A stretch of DNA of 64,000 nucleotides from Bin125 sp026705025 (GTDB taxonomy: Bacteria > Chloroflexota > Dehalococcoidia > Bin125): assembly GCA_026705025.1 (NCBI GenBank), contig JAPPBN010000054.1:54780-118779 (forward strand), in the 5' to 3' direction. Shown here in pieces: positions 7,686 through 15,041 of the stretch (its first letter is position 1; each line of letters opens with the position of its first letter). The notes below the pieces were generated by a model that saw only the letters and a list, made by a program, of their open reading frames with translations, did not search any database and was not told where the DNA came from. Made by a program: the position numbers and the translations under genes.

Positions 7686-8791
7686 CCACTTCAGTTCCCA
7701 CCAATGGCATAGCGGCCCGCAGCCAGACCGACCTGGTGGTTGACGTACACAACGTCTCCCGACGATTCGTGGTCGGCAGTGAAGAGATCTGGGCGGTGCG
7801 TGATGCTTCGTTGCAGGTCGCCCAGGGCGAGTTCGTCGCGCTGATCGGTCGCTCGGGATCGGGCAAGACGACCTTGCTCAACCTGATCGCCGGGCTCGAT
7901 TCGCCGACATCCGGTCACGTCATGATCGACGGCGAGAACATCACCGAATACAACGAGCGCCAGCTCACCCAGTTGCGCCGACACCGAGTGGGGTTCGTCT
8001 TCCAGTCGTTCGGGCTGCTGCCCTTGCTGTCGGCCTACGAGAACGTCGAACTCTCGCTGCGTATCGCCGGCGCCGGAATCCGCGAGCGCCGCCGCCGGGC
8101 GGACGAGCTGCTGGAAGCGGTCGGCCTCGCCGGACGCGCGCGTCACCGGCCCTATGAACTCTCGGGCGGCGAACAACAGCGAGTCGCCATCGCTCGGGCG
8201 CTGGCCAACTCACCAGCGCTGATCCTCGCCGACGAGCCGACCGGTGAGTTGGACTCGACGACCGCGGTCTCGATCTTCCGCCTGCTCCACGATCTCGTCG
8301 TGGAGCAGGGTGTGACGATCATCACGACCACGCACGACCGCACCGTGATGGAATTGGTGCCGAGGGTCGAGGAGATGCGCGACGGCCATCTGCTTGAGCC
8401 GGAAGAGCAGGAACTGTTCCGCTACACGGTTCGGGACGAGCGCTCGCGCTTCGCGGCCGAGCTGCCGACCGATGTCCAGGACGAAGTCGCGGCCGTTCGC
8501 ACGCACGCCGCCGACTTCGCTCCGACGGTAGAAGAGCGGGTCGCTGCCGAGATCGCCGCGCACCCGGAACTCACGGAAGACCAGGCCCGGCACGTCTTCG
8601 GCGCCGATCGGACGCCGGAACCAGTCGAGCCGGCGGCAGTCGCCACATCCTCGGAGTCGGAAGAGGAAGCCGATGCGGCTTGGCGGCCGGAGATTCCCGA
8701 CGCCGAACCGCCCAGCGAAGAAGAGGCGACGTTCGCCCCGCCGCCCGGCGTCGAGCGTCCAACCTGGGCGCGCCCCAGCGAGGACCAGTGA
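7682..8791 (+). CDS. ABC transporter ATP-binding protein (MacB/LolD-like) with acidic tail
   Basis: A second ATPase of the same subfamily, coupled to the first by a 4-bp overlap. Walker A GRSGSGKTT is near residue 57, signature LSGGEQQRVAI near 160, and Walker B LILADEPTGELD near 180. The two ATPases probably form a heterodimer for one exporter. Residues ~240-369 are an acidic, proline-rich, probably disordered extension (ESEEEADAAW, PPSEEEATFAPPPG) absent from ordinary LolD/MacB ATPases. The membrane permease and any adaptor must be encoded elsewhere. The gene converges with the minus-strand lipoprotein gene 10 bp downstream. Confidence 0.85.
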   Translation: MTTSVPTNGIAARSQTDLVVDVHNVSRRFVVGSEEIWAVRDASLQVAQGEFVALIGRSGSGKTTLLNLIAGLDSPTSGHVMIDGENITEYNERQLTQLRRHRVGFVFQSFGLLPLLSAYENVELSLRIAGAGIRERRRRADELLEAVGLAGRARHRPYELSGGEQQRVAIARALANSPALILADEPTGELDSTTAVSIFRLLHDLVVEQGVTIITTTHDRTVMELVPRVEEMRDGHLLEPEEQELFRYTVRDERSRFAAELPTDVQDEVAAVRTHAADFAPTVEERVAAEIAAHPELTEDQARHVFGADRTPEPVEPAAVATSSESEEEADAAWRPEIPDAEPPSEEEATFAPPPGVERPTWARPSEDQ

Positions 8792-8801
8792 CGAGCAACC
8801 G

Positions 8802-9599
8802 CTACGGTTCCGTCTCGATCCGGGTCAGAACGAATCGCCGCGGCTGCTGATCCCAGCGGATCAGCCGATGCGGCGGCTCGATCTCATACCAGGCCCGAGA
8901 GACTTCCACCCCCGGCGTGGCCACCACCTGCCAGACCACGACGTCGCCCTCGGGCCCGCGCAGCGTGTCCTGGCCCCGCACCGCGACCTGGACTAGCTGG
9001 CTGCGCCGCTGGACCACGTTGACCGATCGATAGGTCAGCTCCAGGTCCTGCGCAAACGCCAGCGAGCGCCAGAGCCAGGCCGAGGAATCGTTGTCAAACG
9101 CGAACACTCCCGCCTCCACCGTCTCCTCGGTCACCTCGCCATCCTCATCAAGAACGACATACGCTGACACCTCACCGTCGGCGTCGGCGCGATAGTCGGC
9201 CTCGGCGGTCACGGTCCTCTCCGAAGACTCCGCCCGGCGTTCATAGCGAATCGGCTGCAACGATTCGGCGTCGACCCAGACGGTCACGTCGTCCGTCACG
9301 ACCTCCCCGGATTCGGTGTCGAGGCGGAAGCGCAGCGAGAGCAGGTAGACATCACCTTCGCGGACGGTCTCCAGGATCAGCGTCCCGCGTCTGATGTCGG
9401 TCTGGTCGAGGATGTCGTAATGGAGCCGCTCGAAGTCGGGCCATGAAATCTGGGAGACCGGGTCTTCAGGGTCGTCGAAGGAGGTGTCGGTACCGCAGGC
9501 GACGGCGAGGATCGCGCAGACGGCGACGGTCGCGATGAGCAGGAACCGGAGGGATCGAGATTCCCACGGCAAGCGCGGGAATGACGGTGATGGCCGCAT
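8802..9599 (-). CDS. Predicted lipoprotein, unknown function
   Basis: The 265-residue product begins with basic residues, a hydrophobic segment (LRFLLIATVAVCAILAVAC) and the lipobox AVAC, so it should be lipidated and exported. The mature part is rich in beta strands (VYLLSLRFRL, VTVWVDAE, WYEIEPPHRLIRWDQQ) and resembles outer-envelope carrier/DUF3108-like or LolA-like beta folds, but the match is weak. ATG 9599 overlaps the stop of the threonine aldolase gene (TGATG), so the pair is translationally coupled. The first ~15 codons are made of a REP-like palindrome (9557-9587), so the native start may differ. Confidence 0.6.
   Translation of the reverse strand: MRPSPSFPRLPWESRSLRFLLIATVAVCAILAVACGTDTSFDDPEDPVSQISWPDFERLHYDILDQTDIRRGTLILETVREGDVYLLSLRFRLDTESGEVVTDDVTVWVDAESLQPIRYERRAESSERTVTAEADYRADADGEVSAYVVLDEDGEVTEETVEAGVFAFDNDSSAWLWRSLAFAQDLELTYRSVNVVQRRSQLVQVAVRGQDTLRGPEGDVVVWQVVATPGVEVSRAWYEIEPPHRLIRWDQQPRRFVLTRIETEP
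9557..9587. repeat. REP-like palindrome inside the 5' end of the lipoprotein gene
   Basis: Same family as 417-447 and 483-513: GAGATTCCC-ACG-GCAAG-CGCGGGAATGACGG, with one unpaired stem position. Here it lies within coding sequence and supplies residues just before the signal peptide core. Confidence 0.75.
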
Positions 9600-10681
9600 C
9601 ACGAGCCGCGGCTGGCGTCGGGGCCGATTTCGGCTTCGGCCATGCGGCGTAGAGCTTCGGCGCAGTCGCCGCTGGTCACGTCGGCGTGGGTGACGAGGCG
9701 GATCTTCGTGCGATCGGGCGTGGTCACGAGTACGCCGATCCGCTTGATCTGCGCCTGGAGCTTCGGCGAGGGCGCGGGATCGGTGGAGGCGTCGAGCTGG
9801 ACGATGATGATGTTGGTCTGCACGCTCTCGGGATTGATATTGAAGCCGAGTTCAGCCAAACCGCGGGCGAGCTGCCGCGCGTTGGCATGATCATCGTGGA
9901 GGCGGTCGACCATCTGATCGAGCGCGACCAGTCCTGCCGCAGCGAGGATGCCGGCCTGGCGCATGCCGCCGCCAACCAGCTTGCGCGTGCGCCGCGCCTC
10001 GGCGATGAAGGCTTCGTCGCCGCAGATCAGCGAACCGACCGGTGCGCCCAGTCCCTTGGAGAGGCAGAATGTGACGCTGTCGGCCGGTCCCGCGAGTTCG
10101 GCGACGCTGTGCCCGGACGCAGCTGCGGCGTTGAAGATGCGCGCGCCGTCGAGGTGGACGCGCAGGCCGAGGTCTCGAGCCGTGCCGGCAATCTCCTCGG
10201 TGCGCTCCAGCGAGACGACCGTGCCGCCGCAGAAGTTGTGAGTGTTCTCGAGCGCCAGCAGAGTGGTGCGCGGTTGATGCATGTCGTCGGGCCGGACGGC
10301 GCCGGGGATCAGGTCGGCGTCGAACCCGCCATCGGGTTGATTGGGGAGCGTGGTCGCCAGGACACCGCCCAGTCGCGAAACGCCGCCCGCCTCGGAGCGG
10401 ACGATGTGGGCACGGTCGCCCACGAGGACCTCGTCGCCGGAGCGGGTCTGAGAAAGCAGCGAGACGAGATTTGCCATCGTGCCGCTGGAGACGAACAGCG
10501 CCGCCTCCTTGCCGGTGCGCTCGGCGGCGGTCTGCTCCAGCTTCGTGATCGTTGGATCTTCGCCGAAGACGTCGTCGCCAACTTCGGCCTCGAACATTGC
10601 CTCGCGCATGGCCGGGGTCGGCCGAGTCACGGTGTCGGAACGCAGGTCGATCAGTGGCATCTCGCCGTTGTGTTCGCTCAC
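9599..10681 (-). CDS. ltaE: Low-specificity L-threonine aldolase
   Basis: PLP enzyme that splits L-threonine/allo-threonine to glycine and acetaldehyde. The 360-residue protein has the full family pattern: N-terminal DLRSDTVTRPT, the GDDVFGEDPT loop, substrate-site LENTHNFCGGTVV, cofactor-binding HLDGAR (Asp178) and the Schiff-base lysine in FCLSKGLGAPVGS (Lys209). Length is standard. It overlaps the upstream small gene by ATGA and the downstream lipoprotein by TGATG. The glycine it makes could feed the glycine cleavage operon at 50506-54870, but that link is inference. Confidence 0.93.
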   Translation of the reverse strand: MSEHNGEMPLIDLRSDTVTRPTPAMREAMFEAEVGDDVFGEDPTITKLEQTAAERTGKEAALFVSSGTMANLVSLLSQTRSGDEVLVGDRAHIVRSEAGGVSRLGGVLATTLPNQPDGGFDADLIPGAVRPDDMHQPRTTLLALENTHNFCGGTVVSLERTEEIAGTARDLGLRVHLDGARIFNAAAASGHSVAELAGPADSVTFCLSKGLGAPVGSLICGDEAFIAEARRTRKLVGGGMRQAGILAAAGLVALDQMVDRLHDDHANARQLARGLAELGFNINPESVQTNIIIVQLDASTDPAPSPKLQAQIKRIGVLVTTPDRTKIRLVTHADVTSGDCAEALRRMAEAEIGPDASRGS

Positions 10682-11121
10682 TCGTCGGATCCTTGTCGTT
10701 CCCAGATGGTGCGGAAGCCTTCGCCGCCCGTGATGGCGGCGACCGTGACGGCTCGTTCGCCGTCAAGGAGTTGTTGCCTGATGCGGTCGATGCGTTCCTG
10801 CTCGGCGCCAAGGCTGACCAGGCGCGCCTCGATCTTCTCCCAGATGCCCGACTCCTCGAAGGCGCCGACCGCTCGGGGCCAGGGGAAGGACATGATCCGC
10901 TCGGGCAGCGGCAGTTTCGGACGCAGCGACTTGAGGTGGCGGAACCGCTCTTCTGCCGAGTTGACGCGGTCGACGAGCTGGATGATTGGCGTGTCGGGCG
11001 GGTCGGCGCGGAAGTCGACGAGCAAGCGTGGTTCAAGCACGTCGAAGCGGACGATCAGCACGGCGGCGCGGTCGATCACGCGCAGGACTTCTTCGAGGTC
11101 GACGCCGTAGTCGTCGCTCAT
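10678..11121 (-). CDS. Conserved hypothetical protein
   Basis: A 147-residue soluble protein with alpha/beta character: LEEVLRVIDRAAVLIVRFDVLEPRLLVDFR at the start and a helical, charged middle (RFRHLKSLRPKLPLPERI, ARLVSLGAEQERIDRIRQQLL). I do not recognise a named family. It overlaps ltaE by ATGA and follows the next small gene by 7 bp, so it belongs to the mobA-to-lipoprotein minus-strand operon. No signal peptide or membrane segment. Confidence 0.6.
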   Translation of the reverse strand: MSDDYGVDLEEVLRVIDRAAVLIVRFDVLEPRLLVDFRADPPDTPIIQLVDRVNSAEERFRHLKSLRPKLPLPERIMSFPWPRAVGAFEESGIWEKIEARLVSLGAEQERIDRIRQQLLDGERAVTVAAITGGEGFRTIWERQGSDE

Positions 11122-11128
11122 GGGGTGC

Positions 11129-11419
11129 TCATTGCTCGTCGGAGCCGTCCGCTCTCACTGAGTGTATGGACGCCTCTGGAGAGCGTCCAATCAGACCGCC
11201 GGACGGAGCTGCCGGGAGAGCTCCGATGCCGAGGAGCGCGTCGCGGGCGGCGTCGTAGCGCTGCTTGGCGCGTGCTTCGCGATTGAGCAAACCCTTGAGT
11301 TTGGGCGGCTCCAGCGGTTCGCCGTCGAGGAAGATCTCGTGCAGTCGCGAGAGCTGCTTCTGCCAGGCGTCGTAGGCCTCGCGGTACTCGGTTTGGCGTT
11401 CGGGGTCGACACGGACCAT
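11129..11419 (-). CDS. Conserved small helical protein, unknown
   Basis: A 96-residue protein, strongly helical and charged in the first two thirds (RQTEYREAYDAWQKQLSRLHEIFL, KLKGLLNREARAKQRYDAARDALLG), with a disordered tail. It reads like a small adaptor or coiled-coil protein. Spacing of 16 bp from the upstream gene and 7 bp to the downstream gene supports cotranscription. No function can be assigned. Confidence 0.55.
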   Translation of the reverse strand: MVRVDPERQTEYREAYDAWQKQLSRLHEIFLDGEPLEPPKLKGLLNREARAKQRYDAARDALLGIGALPAAPSGGLIGRSPEASIHSVRADGSDEQ

Positions 11420-11435
11420 GGCTGGTTGGCGTTTC

Positions 11436-11747
11436 CTAGACGAGGTTGCGGTAGATGTTGATTACGGCGGAGTCGAAGACCATGGCCTCGCGCACGGCGC
11501 GGCGCAGCTTCGCGAACTCCTGGTCCTGCGCGGCCAGCTCCTCGAACTGTTCGAGTTCCCGCAGGTCTTCGAACTCGGCCACGATCTCGACGGTCGAGGC
11601 CTGGCCGGTGATCGCGTCCCAGACTGAGAAACGCGCCTCGATCCCACGCGCTGACTGGTAGTCGAGCGCCTCCTCGACGGCGCGCAGGAACTCGCCATGT
11701 TTGCCCGGCGCCACGCGGCCGGTGAGCACTCGTCGGAACATCGGCAT
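11436..11747 (-). CDS. Dimeric alpha-beta barrel protein (ABM/NIPSNAP-like)
   Basis: The 103-residue product has the beta-alpha-beta-beta-alpha-beta pattern of dimeric ferredoxin-like barrels: RRVLTGRVAPGKHGEFLRAVEEALDYQ, then RFSVWDAITG, STVEIVAEFEDLRELEQFEEL and a C-terminal VINIYRNLV strand. This fold covers monooxygenases, stress proteins and NIPSNAP proteins that bind small ligands or heme. No catalytic signature is diagnostic. ATG 11747 has an AGGGA ribosome site that lies inside the 10-bp repeat array upstream. Part of the minus-strand mobA operon. Confidence 0.6.
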   Translation of the reverse strand: MPMFRRVLTGRVAPGKHGEFLRAVEEALDYQSARGIEARFSVWDAITGQASTVEIVAEFEDLRELEQFEELAAQDQEFAKLRRAVREAMVFDSAVINIYRNLV

Positions 11748-11760
11748 CGGATCGTCCCTT

Positions 11761-11820
11761 CTGTTGTTCGGACCTGTTCGGTCTCGTTCGAATCTGGTCG
11801 ATTCTGTTCGATTCTGACTA
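11761..11820. repeat. 10-bp-period tandem array, locus 1
   Basis: The sequence breaks exactly into decamers ending mostly in TTCG: CTGTTGTTCG, GACCTGTTCG, GTCTCGTTCG, AATCTGGTCG, ATTCTGTTCG, ATTCTGACTA. On the minus strand it contains CCAGATTCGA and ACAGAATCGA. It fills the gap between the mobA stop and the start of the next minus-strand gene. The word CCAGATTCG is shared with the arrays at 32421-32530 and 48411-48520. Confidence 0.75.
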
Positions 11821-12441
11821 GACGAGTTCGGCCGGGTTTCGCAATGTGAGGGCGTGTTCGACCGCGTTCAGGTCCTCCTGCTGGTTGACATTTGTGAACG
11901 ACTCTAGTTCTGGATCGTGAACCCGGAGTTCTTCGATGTCGAGGATGCGGTGCTCGACGAGCGGGAGCAGCGCTCGGATGCGGCCGTCGCCCTCGTCCAG
12001 CAGACCGGTCGCCTGCGCCACGATTGACGGCCGGTAAGCGGCGAGCAGCGGCTGGGCGACGCCGTCGATACGCGGCATCGCGATGGCGACATCGGAACAG
12101 GCCTCCGCGACGGCGCGCAGGAGATCCGGTTTGAGGAAGGGCATGTCGCAGGCGACGGCGACGGCGAGGTCGTGCTCGATCTCAGGAAGCGCGGCCTCGA
12201 GTCCGGCCAGCGGGCCGCGGTCGTGGCGGTGGTCGACGATCTCTCGCCAGTCGACGCCGCTGAGCGGCGGAAACTGCTGATCGGGTCGCCGGGCGACGAC
12301 GATGTCGTTGGTGACCTGGGCGGCCGCGAGTGCGCTCCAGTGCAGCAGGGGACGACCGCCGGCCTCAGTGGTCGCCTTGTCGCGGCCCAGACGGCGGCCG
12401 AACCCGCCGGCGAGGATGATGACCGAGAACGATTCGCTCAT
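11818..12441 (-). CDS. mobA: Molybdenum cofactor guanylyltransferase MobA
   Basis: Adds GMP to molybdopterin to make the guanine dinucleotide form of the cofactor. The nucleotide-binding signature LAGGFGRRLGRDKA is at residues 10-23, a DHRHDRGPLAGLEAAL segment matches the family's second nucleotide loop, and the metal-binding strand AVACDMPFL follows. Length (207) is typical. yqeC diverges from it 34 bp away, which fits a molybdenum-hydroxylase maturation context. A CTP-using MocA cannot be fully excluded because the two are related; the short length and LGRDKA favour MobA-type. Confidence 0.85.
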   Translation of the reverse strand: MSESFSVIILAGGFGRRLGRDKATTEAGGRPLLHWSALAAAQVTNDIVVARRPDQQFPPLSGVDWREIVDHRHDRGPLAGLEAALPEIEHDLAVAVACDMPFLKPDLLRAVAEACSDVAIAMPRIDGVAQPLLAAYRPSIVAQATGLLDEGDGRIRALLPLVEHRILDIEELRVHDPELESFTNVNQQEDLNAVEHALTLRNPAELV

Positions 12442-12475
12442 GGGTTGAGTTTAGGCTGCGGGCTGGAGGCGAACC

Positions 12476-13234
12476 GTGAATCTGCCATTGCACGAGGCGT
12501 TGGGGATTACTCGGCCGGCGGTCTTCGCCACGGTCGGCGGCGGCGGCAAGACGACGGTGCTGTTCGCGCTGGCGGCGGAATGGGAAGCCGCCGGAGGCAT
12601 AGAAGCTGTTGGGGGTCTGACCGTACTGACCACGACGACCAGAATGACGATTCCGCGCGAGGGCCGAACGATGCCGCTGGCGATCGGCCGCGACGACGCG
12701 TTTCGCGCGGGTGCGCTGGACGACATCCGATCGCGCGGGCTGTCCTCGGCGGTGGTCGGCTCTGGGCGGGGCGACCGAGAGCGGGTCCTGGCGGTGGCTC
12801 CGTCCTGGCCGCGCCAGGCGGTCGACGCGGGTCTGGCCAGCCTGGTCGGCGTCGAGGCGGACGGCTCGCGGGGTCGGCCGTTCAAGGCGCCCGCTGCTCA
12901 CGAGCCGATCATTCCCGAAGGGGTCGACGTCGTTGCCGCGGTGATCGGCGCCGGCGTGCTGGGTCGACCCCTGGACGAGCGGTCGGTGCATCGGCCGGAG
13001 GTCGTGGCGAAGATCGCCGCCGCCGAGATCGGGGATGAGGTGACACCGCAGCTGGCGGCGAGAGTGCTGATGTCGCCGGAGGGAGGTCGGAAGGGCGTGC
13101 CGGAGTCGGCGGAGTTCGTGGTGTTGGTGTCGGGTGCGGGGCGGGATTTGGAGGGGTCGAGGGCGCTGGCGTCTGAGATCAATGGGAGGGTGGTGCTGTG
13201 GGATGCGGGGTCAGTGGTGGTGCGGCTGACTTGA
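12476..13234 (+). CDS. yqeC: YqeC-like molybdenum/selenium-dependent hydroxylase accessory protein
   Basis: Starts at GTG 12476. The 252-residue product opens with an ATP-binding loop GGGGKTT (21-27), followed by TVLTTTTRMTIP, the segment VGVEADGSRGRPFKAPAAHEP and VVAAVIGAGVLGRPLDE, the layout of the YqeC family linked to selenium-dependent molybdenum hydroxylases such as xanthine dehydrogenases. Its exact biochemical step is not settled. It is divergent from mobA with only 34 bp between, so the pair may share a promoter region. No molybdenum hydroxylase subunit is in this window. Confidence 0.82.
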   Translation: MNLPLHEALGITRPAVFATVGGGGKTTVLFALAAEWEAAGGIEAVGGLTVLTTTTRMTIPREGRTMPLAIGRDDAFRAGALDDIRSRGLSSAVVGSGRGDRERVLAVAPSWPRQAVDAGLASLVGVEADGSRGRPFKAPAAHEPIIPEGVDVVAAVIGAGVLGRPLDERSVHRPEVVAKIAAAEIGDEVTPQLAARVLMSPEGGRKGVPESAEFVVLVSGAGRDLEGSRALASEINGRVVLWDAGSVVVRLT

Positions 13235-13295
13235 CCTTGAATTGCGCGCCATTTCATTGACCCGTCGTCAGTCGGGAGCGCACATATTGGCACTG

Positions 13296-14609
13296 TCAAT
13301 CCCAACGTGTGTACATTTGAAATCGATTGTTAGGGAAGTTCTCCTCGAAGACTCTCTTCGCCCCTTGGACTGCGGCCTCAGCCAAGCTGAGCGCCTGTTC
13401 ACTTTTCCAACCGAGCCCCCCGATACCCCTTATGAAGTATCCCTCCTCAGGAACCGAGTAAACAAGGTCCAGCTGCCGCAGCGCAGACACGAGTGGAGAT
13501 TGTGGGTCAACCACAACGAGTTCTGCCCAACCCGCGACATCAGCAACGTGTTTGCCGTCCTTGGTCCGAGGCGCAACTTCAAGTTTCTGTTCTGCTTCTT
13601 TGTCCCCAGCCTGCTTCGCCTGGGAGTGAACGACCCTGACCTTCTCGACAAAGTCCTCTGTCACCTCTGGGGACTCAAAGTGCTTTAGTTGAGATCTAGG
13701 GATGTCCTCAAGACGGAGGTGGCCATAGTCGGTTGATCCCAACTTGTCCGCGACATCCTCGAGGGATATGACAGCGGTCGCTTCGAGGAGGTCTTTATCA
13801 AAGGGAATGCTAAAGTCGTTTCCCCCAGCATCGAATAGTTGTTTGACCCAGTTGAGGATTGCCTTTGCCTCTTCGTTGCTTGGGACGACAACGAGTGCTT
13901 TAGAGAATAGTGGTGGGGTTTCCTGAAATTCGTCTTCCAACCAGATAGGCAGTCCCGGACAATCATACTGATCTTGATGATCGGCCCAACGCCACTCGCG
14001 TTCATGAGACCAATCAACATCTTTGGAAGAGCCATGAGACATGTACACATAGCGATATTGCTCAGCTTCAGCGATACCGCATGACAAATGAAGCTTTCTA
14101 GGCCAGACACCGTTGACGGTGTCTGGTGATTCTGAGTGGATGCTGCTCGTTCCGTAAATCACGGGCCTGCCACCTGCTGCGAAAAGTTCAGACTTGAGCA
14201 GACCGATGGCGTAACGATCGACCATGTTGCCCCTCCTCGCTCGCGCGTAGTCGACGAGCGCATACAACGGCATTTCGGAGAAGCAAACTGCGGCTCGCGG
14301 TCCGTAAACTGTAGGATGCCCATTGCGAAACGCCCACGAGGCTCTCAGATGACCGTCAAGGAGAATCTTGCGCAGCACCGACAGAGATGGTGCCTCGCTG
14401 TCCAATTGATAAGCCTCGTCAATGCGGGCCCAAGGTTCAAACCTCCAGTTGATGTCACCATCTTCGTGGTAGGGAAATCCACCGTAGTCTTCGAAGGGAA
14501 GTAGAGAGTCACTAGGCTGAGACTCAGGACTCGTGGGACGGATGAAATGCAGGGCCCACTCTGTCATGTCGTAGCGTGTTCGGATTATTTCTGCGGCAGG
14601 CGTAGGCAT
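13296..14609 (-). CDS. DUF2971-like protein, probably acquired; possible defence function
   Basis: A 437-residue protein unlike its neighbours. Early on it carries LRKILLDGHLRASWAFRNG, then AAVCFSEMPLYALVDYARAR and later HEREWRW, which match the CFSE...YA and E-EWR pattern of DUF2971-like proteins often found near abortive-infection systems. The C-terminal ~150 residues are a separate region of unknown type. Base composition is visibly more AT-rich and codon use more relaxed than in flanking genes, a sign of horizontal transfer. No partner gene adjoins, so it may act alone. Family call is moderate, defence role is inference. Confidence 0.5.
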   Translation of the reverse strand: MPTPAAEIIRTRYDMTEWALHFIRPTSPESQPSDSLLPFEDYGGFPYHEDGDINWRFEPWARIDEAYQLDSEAPSLSVLRKILLDGHLRASWAFRNGHPTVYGPRAAVCFSEMPLYALVDYARARRGNMVDRYAIGLLKSELFAAGGRPVIYGTSSIHSESPDTVNGVWPRKLHLSCGIAEAEQYRYVYMSHGSSKDVDWSHEREWRWADHQDQYDCPGLPIWLEDEFQETPPLFSKALVVVPSNEEAKAILNWVKQLFDAGGNDFSIPFDKDLLEATAVISLEDVADKLGSTDYGHLRLEDIPRSQLKHFESPEVTEDFVEKVRVVHSQAKQAGDKEAEQKLEVAPRTKDGKHVADVAGWAELVVVDPQSPLVSALRQLDLVYSVPEEGYFIRGIGGLGWKSEQALSLAEAAVQGAKRVFEENFPNNRFQMYTRWD

Positions 14610-15041
14610 AGATGAGCATTCCAGTCCTATGTATTGTTATGTGTTGGGTAGTATATTGCCGATGTGCGGAGAGAACAAGCCAAAGGTATGAATAGGGATG
14701 CACGGTGCAGCGTTGGGGAGGCTCCGGTGTTCAATGCGGAGCGGGTCTCCGCGGGAAGCGGGAGCCGGTGGTAGTGGGTCTTGTTGTGTGGTTGGACGCC
14801 ACCTCTGGAGTTTTCGCTTGCAACCGAACGGGCGTGCTGTAATATGGTCTTCCATTTCCAGGAGGGCCGACCAGATATGGCCGATTCGACGAGTATTGGC
14901 TGGTTGCTGGTCTCCTACTTTTGGGCCTGGATTGAGCTTAGGCGGCGGCGCGAGCTGGGTGGGTTGCCCGGGGGTGATGGTGGATTGGCCGGGGTCTCGG
15001 CCGGTGGTGAGATACGATCTACCGCGACGAGGGAGCATCCC
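14610..15041. other. Intergenic region with AT-rich segment and promoter-like sequence
   Basis: This 430-bp divergent gap begins with an AT-rich stretch (14625-14665, probable promoter of the minus-strand DUF2971-like gene) and holds a palindrome-rich GC segment (about 14710-14775). An in-frame extension of the downstream hydrolase runs through it from 14781, but its translation is not protein-like and the ribosome site favours ATG 15042. Confidence 0.5.
14818..14845 (+). promoter_or_regulatory. Candidate sigma-70-type promoter
   Basis: TTGCAA (14818-14823) and TAATAT (14840-14845) are separated by 16 bp, close to the -35/-10 consensus. In this GC-rich genome such a pair stands out. It would give a ~190-nt leader before the hydrolase start at 15042. 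Confidence 0.4.

Noticed and set aside
11761..11820. CRISPR array
   Set aside because: Ten-base units follow each other without spacers, and no cas genes are in the window.
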